A stretch of DNA of 64,000 nt from assembly GCA_021404685.1 (NCBI GenBank), contig QWHC01000007.1, positions 164,073 to 228,072 on the forward strand, read 5' to 3'. Within the stretch, counting starts at the first letter, position 1. The number at the start of each line of letters is the position of its first letter. Shown here one piece after another: positions 34,482-43,534 of the stretch. Both the position numbers and the translations under genes were made by a program. The DNA comes from Chloroflexi bacterium CFX4 (lineage in GTDB: Bacteria > Chloroflexota > Anaerolineae > Aggregatilineales > UBA2796). Below the pieces are notes generated by a model that searched no databases, was not told the origin of the DNA, and saw only the letters and a program-made list of their open reading frames with translations.

Positions 34482-35063
34482 TCACAGCACCACGCGCTGC
34501 TGATAGCACATATCCAAGAAGTAGGCGTGCAGGCGCGTATCAGGCGTCAGTTCAGGATGAAAGGCAGTTGCCAACCAATGCCCTTGTCGCGCTGCCACAA
34601 TGCGCCCATCGGGCAGGCGCGCCAACACGCTAACGCCCGCGCCCACCGACTCGATGATCGGCGCACGGATGAACACAGCACGCAGCGGCGCATCAAAGCC
34701 CACCACCGCCAAATCGGTGCTGAAGCTATCCACCTGCCGCCCGAAGGCGTTGCGCGTCACCGTCATATCCATCACACCGAAATGCGCCGCCTGTCCGGTG
34801 ATATGCTTGGCGAGCAAAATCGCGCCGGCGCACGTTCCCCAGGTTGGCTTGTGCTGCACAAAGGCACGCAGCGGCTCATACAGCCCGCTGGCATGTGCCA
34901 CACGGCTGATGGTTGTGCTTTCGCCGCCGGGCATGATCAAGCCGTGCAGATCGGCAAGCTGTTCGGCTTTGCGAACCTCGACAGGGTGGGCATCAATGCG
35001 CCGCAGCATCGCGGCGTGTTCGGCAAAATCACCTTGCAGGGCAAGCACACCAATGTTGAGCAT
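34482..35063 (-). CDS. pdxT: Pyridoxal 5'-phosphate synthase glutaminase subunit PdxT
   Basis: A 193-residue class I glutaminase that supplies ammonia to PdxS for making vitamin B6 (pyridoxal phosphate). It has the PdxT N-terminus (IGVLALQGDFAEH), the oxyanion strand LIMPGGESTT, the nucleophile Cys in WGTCAGAI and the His-x-Glu pair in ATAFHPEL. The length is normal for the family. AGGAAG precedes ATG 35063. The partner pdxS, usually adjacent, is not in this window. The divergent neighbour is an FMN split-barrel protein, and the region between them contains inverted repeats. Confidence 0.94.
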   Translation of the reverse strand: MLNIGVLALQGDFAEHAAMLRRIDAHPVEVRKAEQLADLHGLIMPGGESTTISRVAHASGLYEPLRAFVQHKPTWGTCAGAILLAKHITGQAAHFGVMDMTVTRNAFGRQVDSFSTDLAVVGFDAPLRAVFIRAPIIESVGAGVSVLARLPDGRIVAARQGHWLATAFHPELTPDTRLHAYFLDMCYQQRVVL

Positions 35064-35091
35064 AAGATCACTTCCTCAAAACCAGTCAGGC

Positions 35092-35178
35092 TATGGCTAA
35101 CCATACGCCGCTTGGGAAGCAGAGTCAAGCGATATGGTCTGGGTTGGTCTAGCCATATCGCCTTAGGGCAGGTATACT
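35092..35178. promoter_or_regulatory. Operator-like inverted repeats in the pdxT/FMN-protein intergenic region
   Basis: Two inverted repeats share the half-site TATGG. One is TATGG (35092-35096) with CCATA (35101-35105). The other is GCGATATGG (35128-35136) with CCATATCGC (35152-35160), a perfect 9-bp repeat with a 15-nt spacer. A plus-strand TATACT follows at 35173-35178, 43 nt before the FMN-protein gene. The layout suggests one regulator acting on both divergent genes. Confidence 0.5.
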
Positions 35179-35220
35179 GTATGCTCTAAATACGAATGCT
35201 ATGTCCACAAGGGCTAACAG

Positions 35221-35676
35221 ATGTTCAACTGGTCGCAATTTGAGCAGGTTAACCCTGCGCTTGCCGCCTTCGGCAGAGAACGCCTCAGCAGTCGTGTTGC
35301 CTATCTCGCCACTGTTCGCGCCGATGGCAGCCCGCGTGTACATCCTGTAACACCGATCATCGGCGGCGGACGCCTGTATCTTTACATGGAGCCAACCTCG
35401 CCCAAAGGTCATGATCTACGCCGCGATTCACGGTATGCCCTGCACTGCTCAGTGGAAAACTGGGAAGGCGGCGGTGGTGAGTTTGTTATTCATGGTCGGG
35501 CGGTGCTGATCACAGACGCACAAACCCGTGCTGAATACGACACATACGCCACCTATGAACCTAAAGCGCGTTACATCCTCTTTGAATTGCTGCTTGAGCG
35601 TGTGTTGTCCACCACATATCCCAATGGCACGCCCATCCGCCAACGCTGGTCACATTTCGATCCACCTCGCGCATAA
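35221..35676 (+). CDS. Pyridoxamine 5'-phosphate oxidase-like FMN split-barrel protein
   Basis: The 151-residue protein has the split-barrel flavin-binding fold: RVAYLATVRADGSPRVHPVTPII, then RLYLYMEPTSPKGHDLRRDSR and ALHCSVEN. Members bind FMN, F420 or haem and act as small-molecule oxidoreductases; the true PNP oxidase dimer signature is not evident. ATG 35221 lies 43 nt after a TATACT element. It is divergent from pdxT, consistent with a B6-related or simply redox role. Confidence 0.8.
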   Translation: MFNWSQFEQVNPALAAFGRERLSSRVAYLATVRADGSPRVHPVTPIIGGGRLYLYMEPTSPKGHDLRRDSRYALHCSVENWEGGGGEFVIHGRAVLITDAQTRAEYDTYATYEPKARYILFELLLERVLSTTYPNGTPIRQRWSHFDPPRA

Positions 35677-35791
35677 GCACGTAAAGGCGTAATCTGCTCC
35701 AATTCACAATCTGCCCGCCCTCAGGCATTGCCATACATCCCATGCGCGTTTATTATTGTGCAAGGCATTTTACTAACTTTATGTGTGGCTC

Positions 35792-36631
35792 ATGATTCCA
35801 GAAGAATTGAAACAAAAGCTAGAGAATATCGCCAACAGCAAGCGCCAATCTGCCAAGCTGCGGAATGATCCAGAAGGCTACGTGCGCGAGGTGCTGCGCG
35901 AGGCAAAGCAGGCAAACCTTCATACAACACTGCCTGTCGAACAACTTGAGGGCTTGGTTGCCGAACATTGGCTGATGCCCTTAGCGCGTGCCAGCAAGGC
36001 TGACTATCCGCTGAACGTGCTGGAGATTGCCGCACAGCGCCGCAACCATCGCCTGATGCTCAAACTGCTCCATCATCCTGATTCTGCGATGCGGATCAAT
36101 GCGGCTGAGCATTTTCACATCCTCTACGCCATGATTGACGGCTATTTCGATGAGGCATCGGCGCTGGTGAACCAGATTTTGCTGGTACCAACCGAAATTC
36201 CAGAGGTGAAATATGCGCTGCTGCGCGATGCAGGGCGAACCTCACGGCGCGGCTTCCCACGCGAAATCGCGGATACGGCACGCCGCCTGATCCACGATCC
36301 GGATGCTGGTGTCAGCTATCATGCGCTGCGCTTGCTCTCTTATCTGCATGATGTGCGCGATTGGCGCGCCGTGCTAGACCGCATGATCACATTGGTAGGT
36401 GATGATGACGAGATCAGCGAGTATTTCCTAGCGGCAGGCGTGGAATATCTTGAGGTGATGATTCCATTAGAGCCTGCCGTTATCGAATGGATCAAAACGC
36501 TGACCGAGACCTATCCACCAACCCACCGTGCGTTGGTGGCAGTGCAGTATTTCGTCCGCAACAACCCGGATGTGGCGCTGCAAGTTGGCTTGATCAACCG
36601 CCGCGAATACCGTGAAATTACTGGTCAGTAG
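35792..36631 (+). CDS. HEAT-like helical-repeat protein of unknown function
   Basis: A 279-residue, almost wholly helical protein. A charged N-terminal helix (PEELKQKLENIANSKRQ) is followed by repeating helix pairs such as RNHRLMLKLLHHPDSAMRI, ADTARRLIHDPDAGVSYHAL and LEPAVIEWIKTLTETYPP, like HEAT/Armadillo scaffolds. No catalytic motif, signal or membrane segment is seen. ATG 35792 is used; GTG 35783 is the alternative, and no strong ribosome binding site supports either. Its last 14 nt overlap the converging P-type ATPase gene. Confidence 0.65.
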   Translation: MIPEELKQKLENIANSKRQSAKLRNDPEGYVREVLREAKQANLHTTLPVEQLEGLVAEHWLMPLARASKADYPLNVLEIAAQRRNHRLMLKLLHHPDSAMRINAAEHFHILYAMIDGYFDEASALVNQILLVPTEIPEVKYALLRDAGRTSRRGFPREIADTARRLIHDPDAGVSYHALRLLSYLHDVRDWRAVLDRMITLVGDDDEISEYFLAAGVEYLEVMIPLEPAVIEWIKTLTETYPPTHRALVAVQYFVRNNPDVALQVGLINRREYREITGQ

Positions 36632-38735
36632 GCGTGTGCCGCAGCAGCCGCGCCGAATTGCCCAGAATGCCAATATCTGGAATAGACTGTGCGGCAGCCG
36701 CCAACATTGGCGGCAACATGCCAAAGGCTGCCAAACTCAAGCCAACCAGATTATAGAGAGCAGTGAAGCCGATATTCAGGCGCACAACCTGCATCGTCCG
36801 CCGTGCGATCTGAAAGGCGTGCGGCACCAACGCCCAATTCTCGCCCATCAGCGTGATGGGCGCTGCCTCAATCGCAATGGGTGAACCAGCCGCGCCCATC
36901 GCCATGCCAATATCGGCTTGGGCAAGTGAAGGTGCATCGTTAACGCCATCGCCAACCATCACCACCGTATGCCCACGTGCCTGATACTCGCGCACGACAC
37001 GGATTTTATCCTCTGGCAGCAGCCCAGCGCGGAACGGCACGCCCAACGGCGCGCACAGCGTCTTTGCCGCTTGTGCGTTGTCGCCCGTCAACAGCTCAAT
37101 GTGGCGGATGCCAAGCTTGCGGAGCGTTTCTAAGGCGGCAGGCACTTCAGGGCGCAGTGCGTCTGAGGCTGCCAAGATGCCGATCAACTGCTCATCGCGC
37201 ATTATGTAGAGCAGCGCCTTGCCCTGTGCTGAGAGCGCGGTAGCCTCTGGGACTTCCTTACCGATCAATCGCGCATTGCCAACCGTGATCACCTGCCCTT
37301 CAATGCTTGCACGCACACCCATGCCTGCCACAGCCTCAAAGTGTTCGGTGGGTGGCACTGCAAGCCCTTTTTCAGCCGCCGCGCCGCGCACAGCCTCAGC
37401 AAGCGGATGTTCCGAGTAGCGTTCAGCCGCTGCCGCAAGGCGCAGCAAGGCGTCCGACGGCATGTCTACCAATGAAATGACATCTGTCAGGCGCGGCTTG
37501 CCCAACGTGAGCGTGCCTGTTTTATCAATCAGCAGCACATCGGCACGCGCCAGCAACTCAACATACTTGCCGCCCTTGATCAGCACGCCGCGCCGCGCAC
37601 TGGCGCCGATGCTTGCCAGCATGGCAATCGGTGTGGCAAGCGCAAACGAACACGAACACGCCACCACCAGCACAGCTGCCATCGCCAGCGCGTTGCCGCT
37701 CAAAAGCAGCGTGAGCGCGGCGATCAACAACACCACAGGCAGGTAATAGCCCGCAAATTTATCGGCAAGGCGCTGCACATCAGCACGGTGTGCCTCAGCA
37801 TTCTCCACCAGCTTGATGATCCGACCAAAGGTGCTTTCCGCGCCGATAGCAGTCACCTGCACGCGCAGATAGCCGTGCTGAATGAGCGTTGCCGCATAGA
37901 CCTGTGCGCCACAACTGACTTCTATCGGCAATGATTCGCCCGTGATTGCTGCCTGATTGACGGTTGCTTGCCCGTCGCGCACTACGCCATCCGTCGGAAT
38001 TTGCTCGCCGGGGCGCACAATCACCTCATCGCCAACCGTCACAGCGCTAATTGGCACTTCTTGCTCAGTGCCGTCGCGCAGCAGGCGTGCCTTTTGCGGT
38101 GCGAGTGCGGCTAGGTCTTTCACGGCACGGCGTGTACGCTCAGCGGTAAGGTGTTCAATGGTGCTGCCAACGTACATCAAAAAGACAACCACGCCCGCCG
38201 TTGCCCACTCACCGACCAAAAGCGCCGCCAAAGCACCAACGCTCATCAGCGTGTGCGCGATGATTTGCCGACGGAGCGCCGCACGCAGCACATTCCGAAG
38301 GATGGGCAAAGCGGCGACGGTCACGGCAGCCGCGCCGACAGGATATGGGATGAGCGCCGTGAGTGACTCGAACAGACCCAGCCATTCGCCAACCACAACC
38401 ACGAACAGCACAATGCCGATCACAACGCCGAACAGCACCAAAACGCGCCGTGCGAAGGCATTTGCCTGTGCTTGGCGCTGCGCTACCTCAGCCGTTTCAG
38501 GGTCGGTGCTTGGCACGCTGTAGCCCGCGCCTTGCACTGCTGCACGGATCGCCTCAAGGGTCACTTGGGCAGGATCAAGGGTGATGGCGGCTTTCTCGCT
38601 GGCGAGGAAGACATTCACGCTTTGCACGCCCTTCAGTGCCGCTAAGGCGCTCTGCACATGCAGCGTACACTCGTGGCAATCCATGCCGCGAATGGGTATC
38701 TCTAAAGTTTGGGAAGGAAGCGTTGTAGCAGACAT
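36618..38735 (-). CDS. Heavy-metal-translocating P1B-type ATPase
   Basis: A 705-residue metal pump with an N-terminal HMA domain (GMDCHECTLHV, metal Cys pair). Six to eight membrane helices surround the actuator TGES (AITGESLPIEV), the phosphorylation site DKTGTLT, the nucleotide domain SEHPLAEA (His-Pro) and the hinge GDGVNDAPSL. The ion-binding motif in the sixth helix reads CSC (VVACSCSFALATP), where CPC is usual, so ion choice cannot be assigned with confidence. Copper, silver, zinc or cadmium export are options. It lies 10 nt after an ArsR-type repressor gene, as in metal-induced efflux operons. ATG 38735 is chosen because it fits the domain start; the longer frame covers arsR. Confidence 0.92.
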   Translation of the reverse strand: MSATTLPSQTLEIPIRGMDCHECTLHVQSALAALKGVQSVNVFLASEKAAITLDPAQVTLEAIRAAVQGAGYSVPSTDPETAEVAQRQAQANAFARRVLVLFGVVIGIVLFVVVVGEWLGLFESLTALIPYPVGAAAVTVAALPILRNVLRAALRRQIIAHTLMSVGALAALLVGEWATAGVVVFLMYVGSTIEHLTAERTRRAVKDLAALAPQKARLLRDGTEQEVPISAVTVGDEVIVRPGEQIPTDGVVRDGQATVNQAAITGESLPIEVSCGAQVYAATLIQHGYLRVQVTAIGAESTFGRIIKLVENAEAHRADVQRLADKFAGYYLPVVLLIAALTLLLSGNALAMAAVLVVACSCSFALATPIAMLASIGASARRGVLIKGGKYVELLARADVLLIDKTGTLTLGKPRLTDVISLVDMPSDALLRLAAAAERYSEHPLAEAVRGAAAEKGLAVPPTEHFEAVAGMGVRASIEGQVITVGNARLIGKEVPEATALSAQGKALLYIMRDEQLIGILAASDALRPEVPAALETLRKLGIRHIELLTGDNAQAAKTLCAPLGVPFRAGLLPEDKIRVVREYQARGHTVVMVGDGVNDAPSLAQADIGMAMGAAGSPIAIEAAPITLMGENWALVPHAFQIARRTMQVVRLNIGFTALYNLVGLSLAAFGMLPPMLAAAAQSIPDIGILGNSARLLRHTPTDQ

Positions 38736-38745
38736 ATTTTTAAGG

Positions 38746-39108
38746 TCATTCCTGAATGTGATCGAGACATTGGCGAAAAACGGTGCGAACGTGATCATCG
38801 CTGAGCGTGTAGAAGATGTGCTTGCCTTCACGCCGCATGGTGACGAGATTTGCCGCCCGCAGGGTGCGTAGCTGCTGCGAGATTGACGGCTGAGACATGC
38901 CCAGCAGACGGCATAAATCGCCAACGCATATCTCAGCATCCACCAGCAGGCTGATAATCCGTACACGGGTTGGGTCTGCCAACGCTTTGAAGAAATCAGC
39001 AACTGCCAGCGCTATCTGGGGGCTGATCGGAGCATTTTGAAGGGATTCTGCCTCAGTGTGATGACCTGAACAGGTCGTTTGATCAGCTATCATAGAACAC
39101 TTCATCAT
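38746..39108 (-). CDS. ArsR/SmtB-family metal-responsive repressor
   Basis: A 120-residue winged-helix regulator. It has the ArsR core FFKALADPTRVRIISLLV, the alpha-3 metal box AEICVGDLC (compare ELCVxDL), the recognition helix MSQPSISQQLRTLRAANLV and the wing REGKHIFYTL. Cys residues near the N-terminus (CSMIADQTTC) and the alpha-3 Cys could bind a soft metal. It is the first gene of the operon with the P1B ATPase. A strong promoter and an inverted repeat lie directly upstream, so autoregulation with release on metal binding is expected. Confidence 0.92.
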   Translation of the reverse strand: MMKCSMIADQTTCSGHHTEAESLQNAPISPQIALAVADFFKALADPTRVRIISLLVDAEICVGDLCRLLGMSQPSISQQLRTLRAANLVTMRREGKHIFYTLSDDHVRTVFRQCLDHIQE

Positions 39109-39160
39109 ATAAGCAATCGTGCATATGAATGAGTATAGAAGGTGAGGTTACAGTTGTCAA
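39105..39160 (-). promoter_or_regulatory. Consensus promoter and operator of the arsR-ATPase operon
   Basis: On the minus strand TTGACA (39155-39160) and TATACT (39132-39137) are exactly 17 nt apart. The inverted repeat TCATAT (39105-39110)/ATATGA (39123-39128) covers the predicted transcription start near 39125 and the start codon, a typical ArsR site. The leader is under 20 nt. Confidence 0.8.
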
Positions 39161-39222
39161 GCGCACTTTTCCAAAACTTTTCCAAAATATGACACTCAGC
39201 ACGCTTTTTGATGACTTTGCTT

Positions 39223-39253
39223 ACTAACAAGCGTTAGTTCATAAGCCTATACT
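39223..39253 (+). promoter_or_regulatory. Promoter region of the VOR operon
   Basis: TATACT (39248-39253) lies 34 nt before the ferredoxin gene. The inverted repeat ACTAAC/GTTAGT (39223-39228, 39233-39238) occupies the -35 region, where no consensus hexamer is seen. This suggests an activator or repressor site. Confidence 0.5.
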
Positions 39254-39287
39254 TATCTTTAAGAAACTTTTTCGGGGAGATTTTTAG

Positions 39288-39545
39288 ATGGCAAAAGGTA
39301 CGATCTTCATAGATGCTGAACACTGCAAAGGCTGCACTTTATGCGCGCTCGCCTGCCCACAGCAGGTCATCACGATGGCCACTGAGCAGCTTAACCGCAA
39401 AGGTTATCACCCTGCATTGCTGACCGACGCTGAGCAGCGCTGCACGGGCTGTGCCATTTGTGCGTTGGTCTGTCCTGATGTCTGCATCACCGTTTACCGT
39501 GAAGTACACGCTAAAGCGGGCGCTGCCACACCGCAGGGAGGTTGA
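39288..39545 (+). CDS. 2x[4Fe-4S] ferredoxin-like subunit of 2-oxoacid:ferredoxin oxidoreductase
   Basis: An 85-residue delta-type subunit. Two cluster motifs are visible, [13 protein letters not shown] and [15 protein letters not shown] (each C-x2-C-x2-C-x3-C-P). It carries electrons from the catalytic subunits to free ferredoxin. GGGGAGA lies about 8 nt before the ATG. It is the first gene of a tightly packed four-gene operon (delta, alpha, beta, gamma) and ends 1 nt before the alpha gene. Confidence 0.92.
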   Translation: MAKGTIFIDAEHCKGCTLCALACPQQVITMATEQLNRKGYHPALLTDAEQRCTGCAICALVCPDVCITVYREVHAKAGAATPQGG

Positions 39546-39546
39546 G

Positions 39547-40611
39547 ATGAGCCGCGAATTACTGAAGGGTAACGTCGCTATTGCAGAGGCGGCACTGCGC
39601 GCCGGCATGACAGCCTACTTTGGCTATCCGATCACGCCGCAGACCGAACTGCTGGAGCATCTTGCCCGCCGTATGCCCGAATTGGGGCGCACCTTTTTGC
39701 AAGCAGAGAGCGAGATCGCCGCGATCAATATGGTCTATGGGGCAGCTTGTACGGGCGTGCGGACGATGACCAGTTCCTCAGGGCCTGGCATCAGCCTTAT
39801 GCAAGAGGGCATGTCCTACATCGCCGCCTCTGATTTGCCGTGTGTGGTGGTAGATGTTATGCGCGGCGGACCTGGGCTAGGCAACATCCTGCCCTCACAA
39901 GGAGATTATTTTCAGGTGACGCGCTCAGCAGGGCATGGCGATTATCATCCCATCGTCCTAGCGCCTGCTTCTGTGCAAGAGGCGGTTGACCTCACCATCC
40001 TTGCCTTCGATCTTGCTGATCACTATCGGCATTTAGTGATCCTTGCCGCCGACGGCTTGATTGGGCAAATGATGGAGCCGGCTGAACTGCCACCCATGCG
40101 CGATTTGTCGGACGAGCGCCCTGCTTACGCGCTGACAGGCGCCAAAGGGCGCGCACCGCGCCGCATCGCCTCTTTCTACCTGCAAGCAGAGGCGGAAGAG
40201 GCATATAACCTGCACATCCAAGCACGTTTGGCGCGCATCCGTGCTGCTGAACAGCGCAGCACCGAATACTTCACAGAGGACGCGCAATTATTAGTAGTTG
40301 GCTATGGCAGTGCCGGACGCATCGCTTTGAGTGCTGTGCAAAAATTGCGCGCTCAGGGCGTGCCAGTTGGCTTATTCCGCCCGATCTCGCTCTATCCTTT
40401 CCCAGAGGTGCGCTTGCGCCAATTGGCAGCCCAAGTTTCGGCAATTTTGGTTGTGGAGATGAACGCCGGGCAAATGTTGGAAGATGTGCGCTTAACGGTT
40501 GCCGAGCATACACCGATTCACTTTTACGGGCGGATGGGTGGTGCTATCCCTGTGCCAGAGGAAATTGAGAACGCCTTGCTCAAACTGCTGCCAACGGAGG
40601 TGCTATCATGA
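39547..40611 (+). CDS. vorB: 2-oxoacid:ferredoxin oxidoreductase alpha subunit (VorB-like)
   Basis: The 354-residue subunit carries the pyrimidine-side (PYR) domain and closely follows VorB of ketoisovalerate oxidoreductase. Landmarks are [60 protein letters not shown] and [18 protein letters not shown]. The enzyme oxidatively decarboxylates 2-oxoacids to acyl-CoA, reducing ferredoxin; branched-chain oxoacids from Val/Leu/Ile are the expected substrates by family. This points to anaerobic amino-acid fermentation or, in reverse, oxoacid synthesis. Its stop overlaps the beta gene start (ATGA). Confidence 0.92.
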   Translation: MSRELLKGNVAIAEAALRAGMTAYFGYPITPQTELLEHLARRMPELGRTFLQAESEIAAINMVYGAACTGVRTMTSSSGPGISLMQEGMSYIAASDLPCVVVDVMRGGPGLGNILPSQGDYFQVTRSAGHGDYHPIVLAPASVQEAVDLTILAFDLADHYRHLVILAADGLIGQMMEPAELPPMRDLSDERPAYALTGAKGRAPRRIASFYLQAEAEEAYNLHIQARLARIRAAEQRSTEYFTEDAQLLVVGYGSAGRIALSAVQKLRAQGVPVGLFRPISLYPFPEVRLRQLAAQVSAILVVEMNAGQMLEDVRLTVAEHTPIHFYGRMGGAIPVPEEIENALLKLLPTEVLS

Positions 40612-41384
40612 CCGACCTGCTTTTAGAGCCAACCACAGTCCCAATGGAGACGGTCTATTGTATGCCACAGGCGCTGGGCAGCCAGCCAACGCACTACTGC
40701 CCAGGCTGCACGCATGGCGTGGCACACCGTCTGTTGGCAGAAGCGCTTGACGAGCTTAACTTGCGCGAACGGGCAATCTTGGTTGCGCCGGTGGGCTGCG
40801 CTGTCTTTGCCTACCAGTACTTTGAGATGGACGGCTGCGAAGCGCCGCACGGGCGTGCGCCAGCGATGGCGACTGGCATCAAGCGCGTGCAGCCTGAAAA
40901 CATCGTGATTACCTATCAAGGGGATGGCGATCTTGCCTCGATTGGCGCGGGCGAGATTTTGCACGCAGCCGCACGCGGCGAGGCGATCACGGTCATCTTT
41001 GTGAACAACGCCATCTATGGCATGACGGGCGGTCAGGTTGCGCCAACCTCACTCACGGGGCAGCGCACAGTTTCCTCACCCTTTGGGCGTGAAGGCGTGC
41101 CGCTCCAAATGAGCGAATTGTTATCCGTGCTACCGGGCGCCGCCTATATTGTGCGCCGTTCGCTGCATAATCCTGCCAATATCCGCAAGGCGAAGAAGGC
41201 AATTCTGACTGCGCTTAAGGTGCAGCAAGCAGGGCTAGGCTTTGGCATGGTCGAGTTGCTCTCCAGCTGCCCAACCAACTGGGGCTTAACGCCACCGCAA
41301 GCCCTGCAATGGATTGAGACCAATATGCTGCCCGCCTTCCCAGTGGGTGACTACAAAGTGCTAGACGCGGTAAAGGAGCTTTAG
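40608..41384 (+). CDS. vorA: 2-oxoacid:ferredoxin oxidoreductase beta subunit, TPP-binding (VorA-like)
   Basis: A 258-residue subunit that binds thiamine pyrophosphate. The TPP/Mg motif is GDGDLASIG followed by [25 protein letters not shown] near the N-terminus and [11 protein letters not shown] supply conserved Cys residues, which in related enzymes help bind a cluster, and [16 protein letters not shown] is typical of VorA. It works with the alpha, gamma and ferredoxin subunits encoded on both sides. The start overlaps the alpha gene by 4 nt, and the gamma gene begins 2 nt after its stop. Confidence 0.93.
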   Translation: MTDLLLEPTTVPMETVYCMPQALGSQPTHYCPGCTHGVAHRLLAEALDELNLRERAILVAPVGCAVFAYQYFEMDGCEAPHGRAPAMATGIKRVQPENIVITYQGDGDLASIGAGEILHAAARGEAITVIFVNNAIYGMTGGQVAPTSLTGQRTVSSPFGREGVPLQMSELLSVLPGAAYIVRRSLHNPANIRKAKKAILTALKVQQAGLGFGMVELLSSCPTNWGLTPPQALQWIETNMLPAFPVGDYKVLDAVKEL

Positions 41385-41386
41385 CC

Positions 41387-41926
41387 ATGCAGCATGAACT
41401 CATCTTCGCCGGCTTCGGCGGACAGGGCATTATGTTCGCTGGGCAGCTTTTAGCATATGCCGCCATGGATCAGGGCTACCATGTGACGTGGATTCCATCC
41501 TACGGACCTGAGATGCGCGGCGGCACAGCCTACTGCACCGTTGTGATCAGCGATCAGCCAATTGGATCGCCCGTCGTGAAACATCCCAGCATTGGTATGA
41601 TCTTCAATGCGCCATCTTTTGATAAATTTGTGCCAATGCTTCAGCCAAACGGTCTGTTGGTCTACAATCAGTCCCTCATTCCGCAAAGCACCACACGCGA
41701 CGATCTGCTGATTTTGCCCGTGTCGGCTACCGAAAATGCGCCCGCACCACAGCTCACCAACATGGTGATGATGGGTGCGCTGCTCACTGTAAAGCCGATC
41801 CTAACGCTCGATGCGCTCAAAGCGGCACTAGAAGCACACATTCCTGCGCACCGCCGCCACCTGCTGAAGGATAACTTTGAGGCATTGGCAAGCGGCGCAC
41901 GCTTGGCAGAACAAGTCACAGTCTGA
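41387..41926 (+). CDS. 2-oxoacid:ferredoxin oxidoreductase gamma subunit
   Basis: A 179-residue subunit of the POR/KOR/VOR gamma family, recognised by IFAGFGGQGIMFAGQLLAYAA at the start, SYGPEMRGGTAYCTVVIS and VNMMLGA-like TNMVMMGALL. The domain binds CoA in related enzymes and completes the four-subunit complex. It is the last gene of the operon; 85 nt separate it from the DoxX-like gene, and no terminator is visible there. Confidence 0.92.
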   Translation: MQHELIFAGFGGQGIMFAGQLLAYAAMDQGYHVTWIPSYGPEMRGGTAYCTVVISDQPIGSPVVKHPSIGMIFNAPSFDKFVPMLQPNGLLVYNQSLIPQSTTRDDLLILPVSATENAPAPQLTNMVMMGALLTVKPILTLDALKAALEAHIPAHRRHLLKDNFEALASGARLAEQVTV

Positions 41927-42011
41927 ATCTGACGCCTGTTTTTTGGCAGTTTACGCACCTTCTGCTAAATTTTGTGAAAAGATGCACAAAGTTTAGGCAG
42001 GAGGTGTGTCC

Positions 42012-42530
42012 ATGAATCGTGCGGTGCAGCTTTTCACGGCAATAGATGTGAAAGTTACGCGCTGGATGGCGCGTTATGGGGTAGTGATTCTGCGCGTTGG
42101 GTTGGGGGTGATCTTCTTGTGGTTCGGCGTGCTGAAATTCTTCCCAAACCTCAGCCCGGCTGAAGAACTGGCAACCAAAACCATCCAAACACTGACGTTT
42201 GGCATTGTTCAGCCTGATCTCTCGTTGCCGATGCTGGCGACGCTTGAAACGCTGATCGGGCTGGGCTTGATCACGGGCAAATTTATGCGGATCACGCTGC
42301 TGCTGCTCTTGTTCCAAATGCTTGGCACGGTCACGCCGTTGGTGCTGTTCCCCAGTGAGACGTTCACCCAGTTTCCCTATGCGCCGACGCTCGAAGGGCA
42401 GTACATCATCAAAAATGTTGTGTTGGCAGCAGCAGGCTTGGTGATCGGGGCGACGGTGCGCGGCGGCGCAGTGGTTGCCGATCCTGAGATTGCGCGGCTT
42501 GCCAAAATGCGCGAATCAGCGGCTGATTGA
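42012..42530 (+). CDS. DoxX-like four-helix membrane protein
   Basis: A 172-residue inner-membrane protein with four hydrophobic helices (about 24-45, 70-90, 95-115 and 130-150). The first, VVILRVGLGVIFLWFGVLKF, matches DoxX/DUF417-type proteins, whose members are tied to quinone or redox-stress functions; the exact role is unknown. AGGAGG lies about 7 nt before ATG 42012. It may be read with the VOR operon or alone. A strong hairpin follows. Confidence 0.7.
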   Translation: MNRAVQLFTAIDVKVTRWMARYGVVILRVGLGVIFLWFGVLKFFPNLSPAEELATKTIQTLTFGIVQPDLSLPMLATLETLIGLGLITGKFMRITLLLLLFQMLGTVTPLVLFPSETFTQFPYAPTLEGQYIIKNVVLAAAGLVIGATVRGGAVVADPEIARLAKMRESAAD

Positions 42531-42543
42531 GGGACAGAAAAGC

Positions 42544-42569
42544 GTGCGCCTGATCGAGATCAGGCGCAC
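42544..42569. terminator. Perfect palindromic hairpin between converging genes
   Basis: GTGCGCCTGATC (42544-42555) and GATCAGGCGCAC (42558-42569) form a 12-bp perfect inverted repeat with 2 nt between. No T-run flanks it. It lies between the DoxX-like gene (+) and the metallo-hydrolase gene (-) and probably serves both 3' ends. Confidence 0.65.
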
Positions 42570-42589
42570 AGATACTTGGGTTGGTAAAA

Positions 42590-43534
42590 CTACATGGCAG
42601 GGATGAAGCGGAAGCCTTCGCCTTCGGCAATCACAAAGCCCGTGCCGGGGAAGGGGAAGTGATAGCCAAAGACGCGGGTGCCGCTGCTGGCAGCTTCACC
42701 GAACAGCTTACGGCGCGTCTCGACTGCCATATCGCCATCAGCGTCAAAGTTTGCTTGCCAATCCGGGCGTGCCAGCGAAACGACGCTGTTGATTGCTGCA
42801 TCCACAATGTGAACCATACTCTGTCCATCAGAGGTGAGGCGGAAAGCAGTGTGACCGGGCGTGTGTCCGTAAGCAGCGATGGGCGTAATGCCGGGCAGCA
42901 CTTCTGTCTCAGCCGCATAGACGTTCAGCTTGTCGCCCGCTGCCTCAAAGATTGCCTTGCTGGTGTTGGCAGCGCCTGCCAGTGGTGAATCGGCGGCGAT
43001 GTTGCTCACAAAATCATATTCTGCCTGTGGATAGTGGTAGGTGGCGTTTGAGAAGGTGAGCGCACCGTCCGTCAGCGCGCCACCCACATGATCGGGATGT
43101 AGGTGCGAAAAGACGACATCCGTGACCGACTCACGCTCAATGCCGAGCAGCGCCAGCGTCGAGAGCAGCGCGCCGCCAGCACCTGCACCCAAGCCTGTAT
43201 CAAATAAGATGGTCTTATCACCATTACGCGCCACCAGCACATTGAAGGTTGAATTGATCGGTGCAGGGAAGTTATTTGCCTGCAATACTTGGGCAATGCC
43301 GCCTTCTGGTGCGTTGCGCCCTAAGATGTTTGGGTCTTGGGTGCGTGCGGCATCCCGAATGACGGTAAGCTGCATCGCGCCAAGCGCAAAGCTGAAGAAC
43401 GCAATGGGCGTGGTGGCAGGTGCGCCTTGTGCGCGGACTGCGCGTGGCACAAAAGCAACTTGGCTGGCAACCGTTGCGCCGAGCGCGCCAACGCCGATCA
43501 TCTTGAGCATGTCGCGCCGAGAGAGCTTCTCCAT
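42590..43534 (-). CDS. Tat-exported metallo-beta-lactamase-fold hydrolase
   Basis: The 314-residue protein has a twin-arginine signal (SRRDMLKMIG, then a hydrophobic stretch ending in VRAQG), so it is exported folded, probably with its metals. The MBL fold shows the metal motif SHLHPDHVGG, ILFDTGLGAG, His in YGHTPGHTAFRL, Asp in VDAAINS and a final His in GYHFPFPG. Many MBL proteins with this layout hydrolyse lactones, esters or thioesters. The substrate is unknown. GGAGG is 8 nt before ATG 43534 and only 2 nt before ATG 43540, so 43534 is used. Confidence 0.88.
   Translation of the reverse strand: MEKLSRRDMLKMIGVGALGATVASQVAFVPRAVRAQGAPATTPIAFFSFALGAMQLTVIRDAARTQDPNILGRNAPEGGIAQVLQANNFPAPINSTFNVLVARNGDKTILFDTGLGAGAGGALLSTLALLGIERESVTDVVFSHLHPDHVGGALTDGALTFSNATYHYPQAEYDFVSNIAADSPLAGAANTSKAIFEAAGDKLNVYAAETEVLPGITPIAAYGHTPGHTAFRLTSDGQSMVHIVDAAINSVVSLARPDWQANFDADGDMAVETRRKLFGEAASSGTRVFGYHFPFPGTGFVIAEGEGFRFIPAM

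Noticed and set aside
36618..39002. Longer P-type ATPase starting inside arsR
   Set aside because: The extra 89 residues are an out-of-frame reading of arsR; ATG 38735 fits the HMA domain start.
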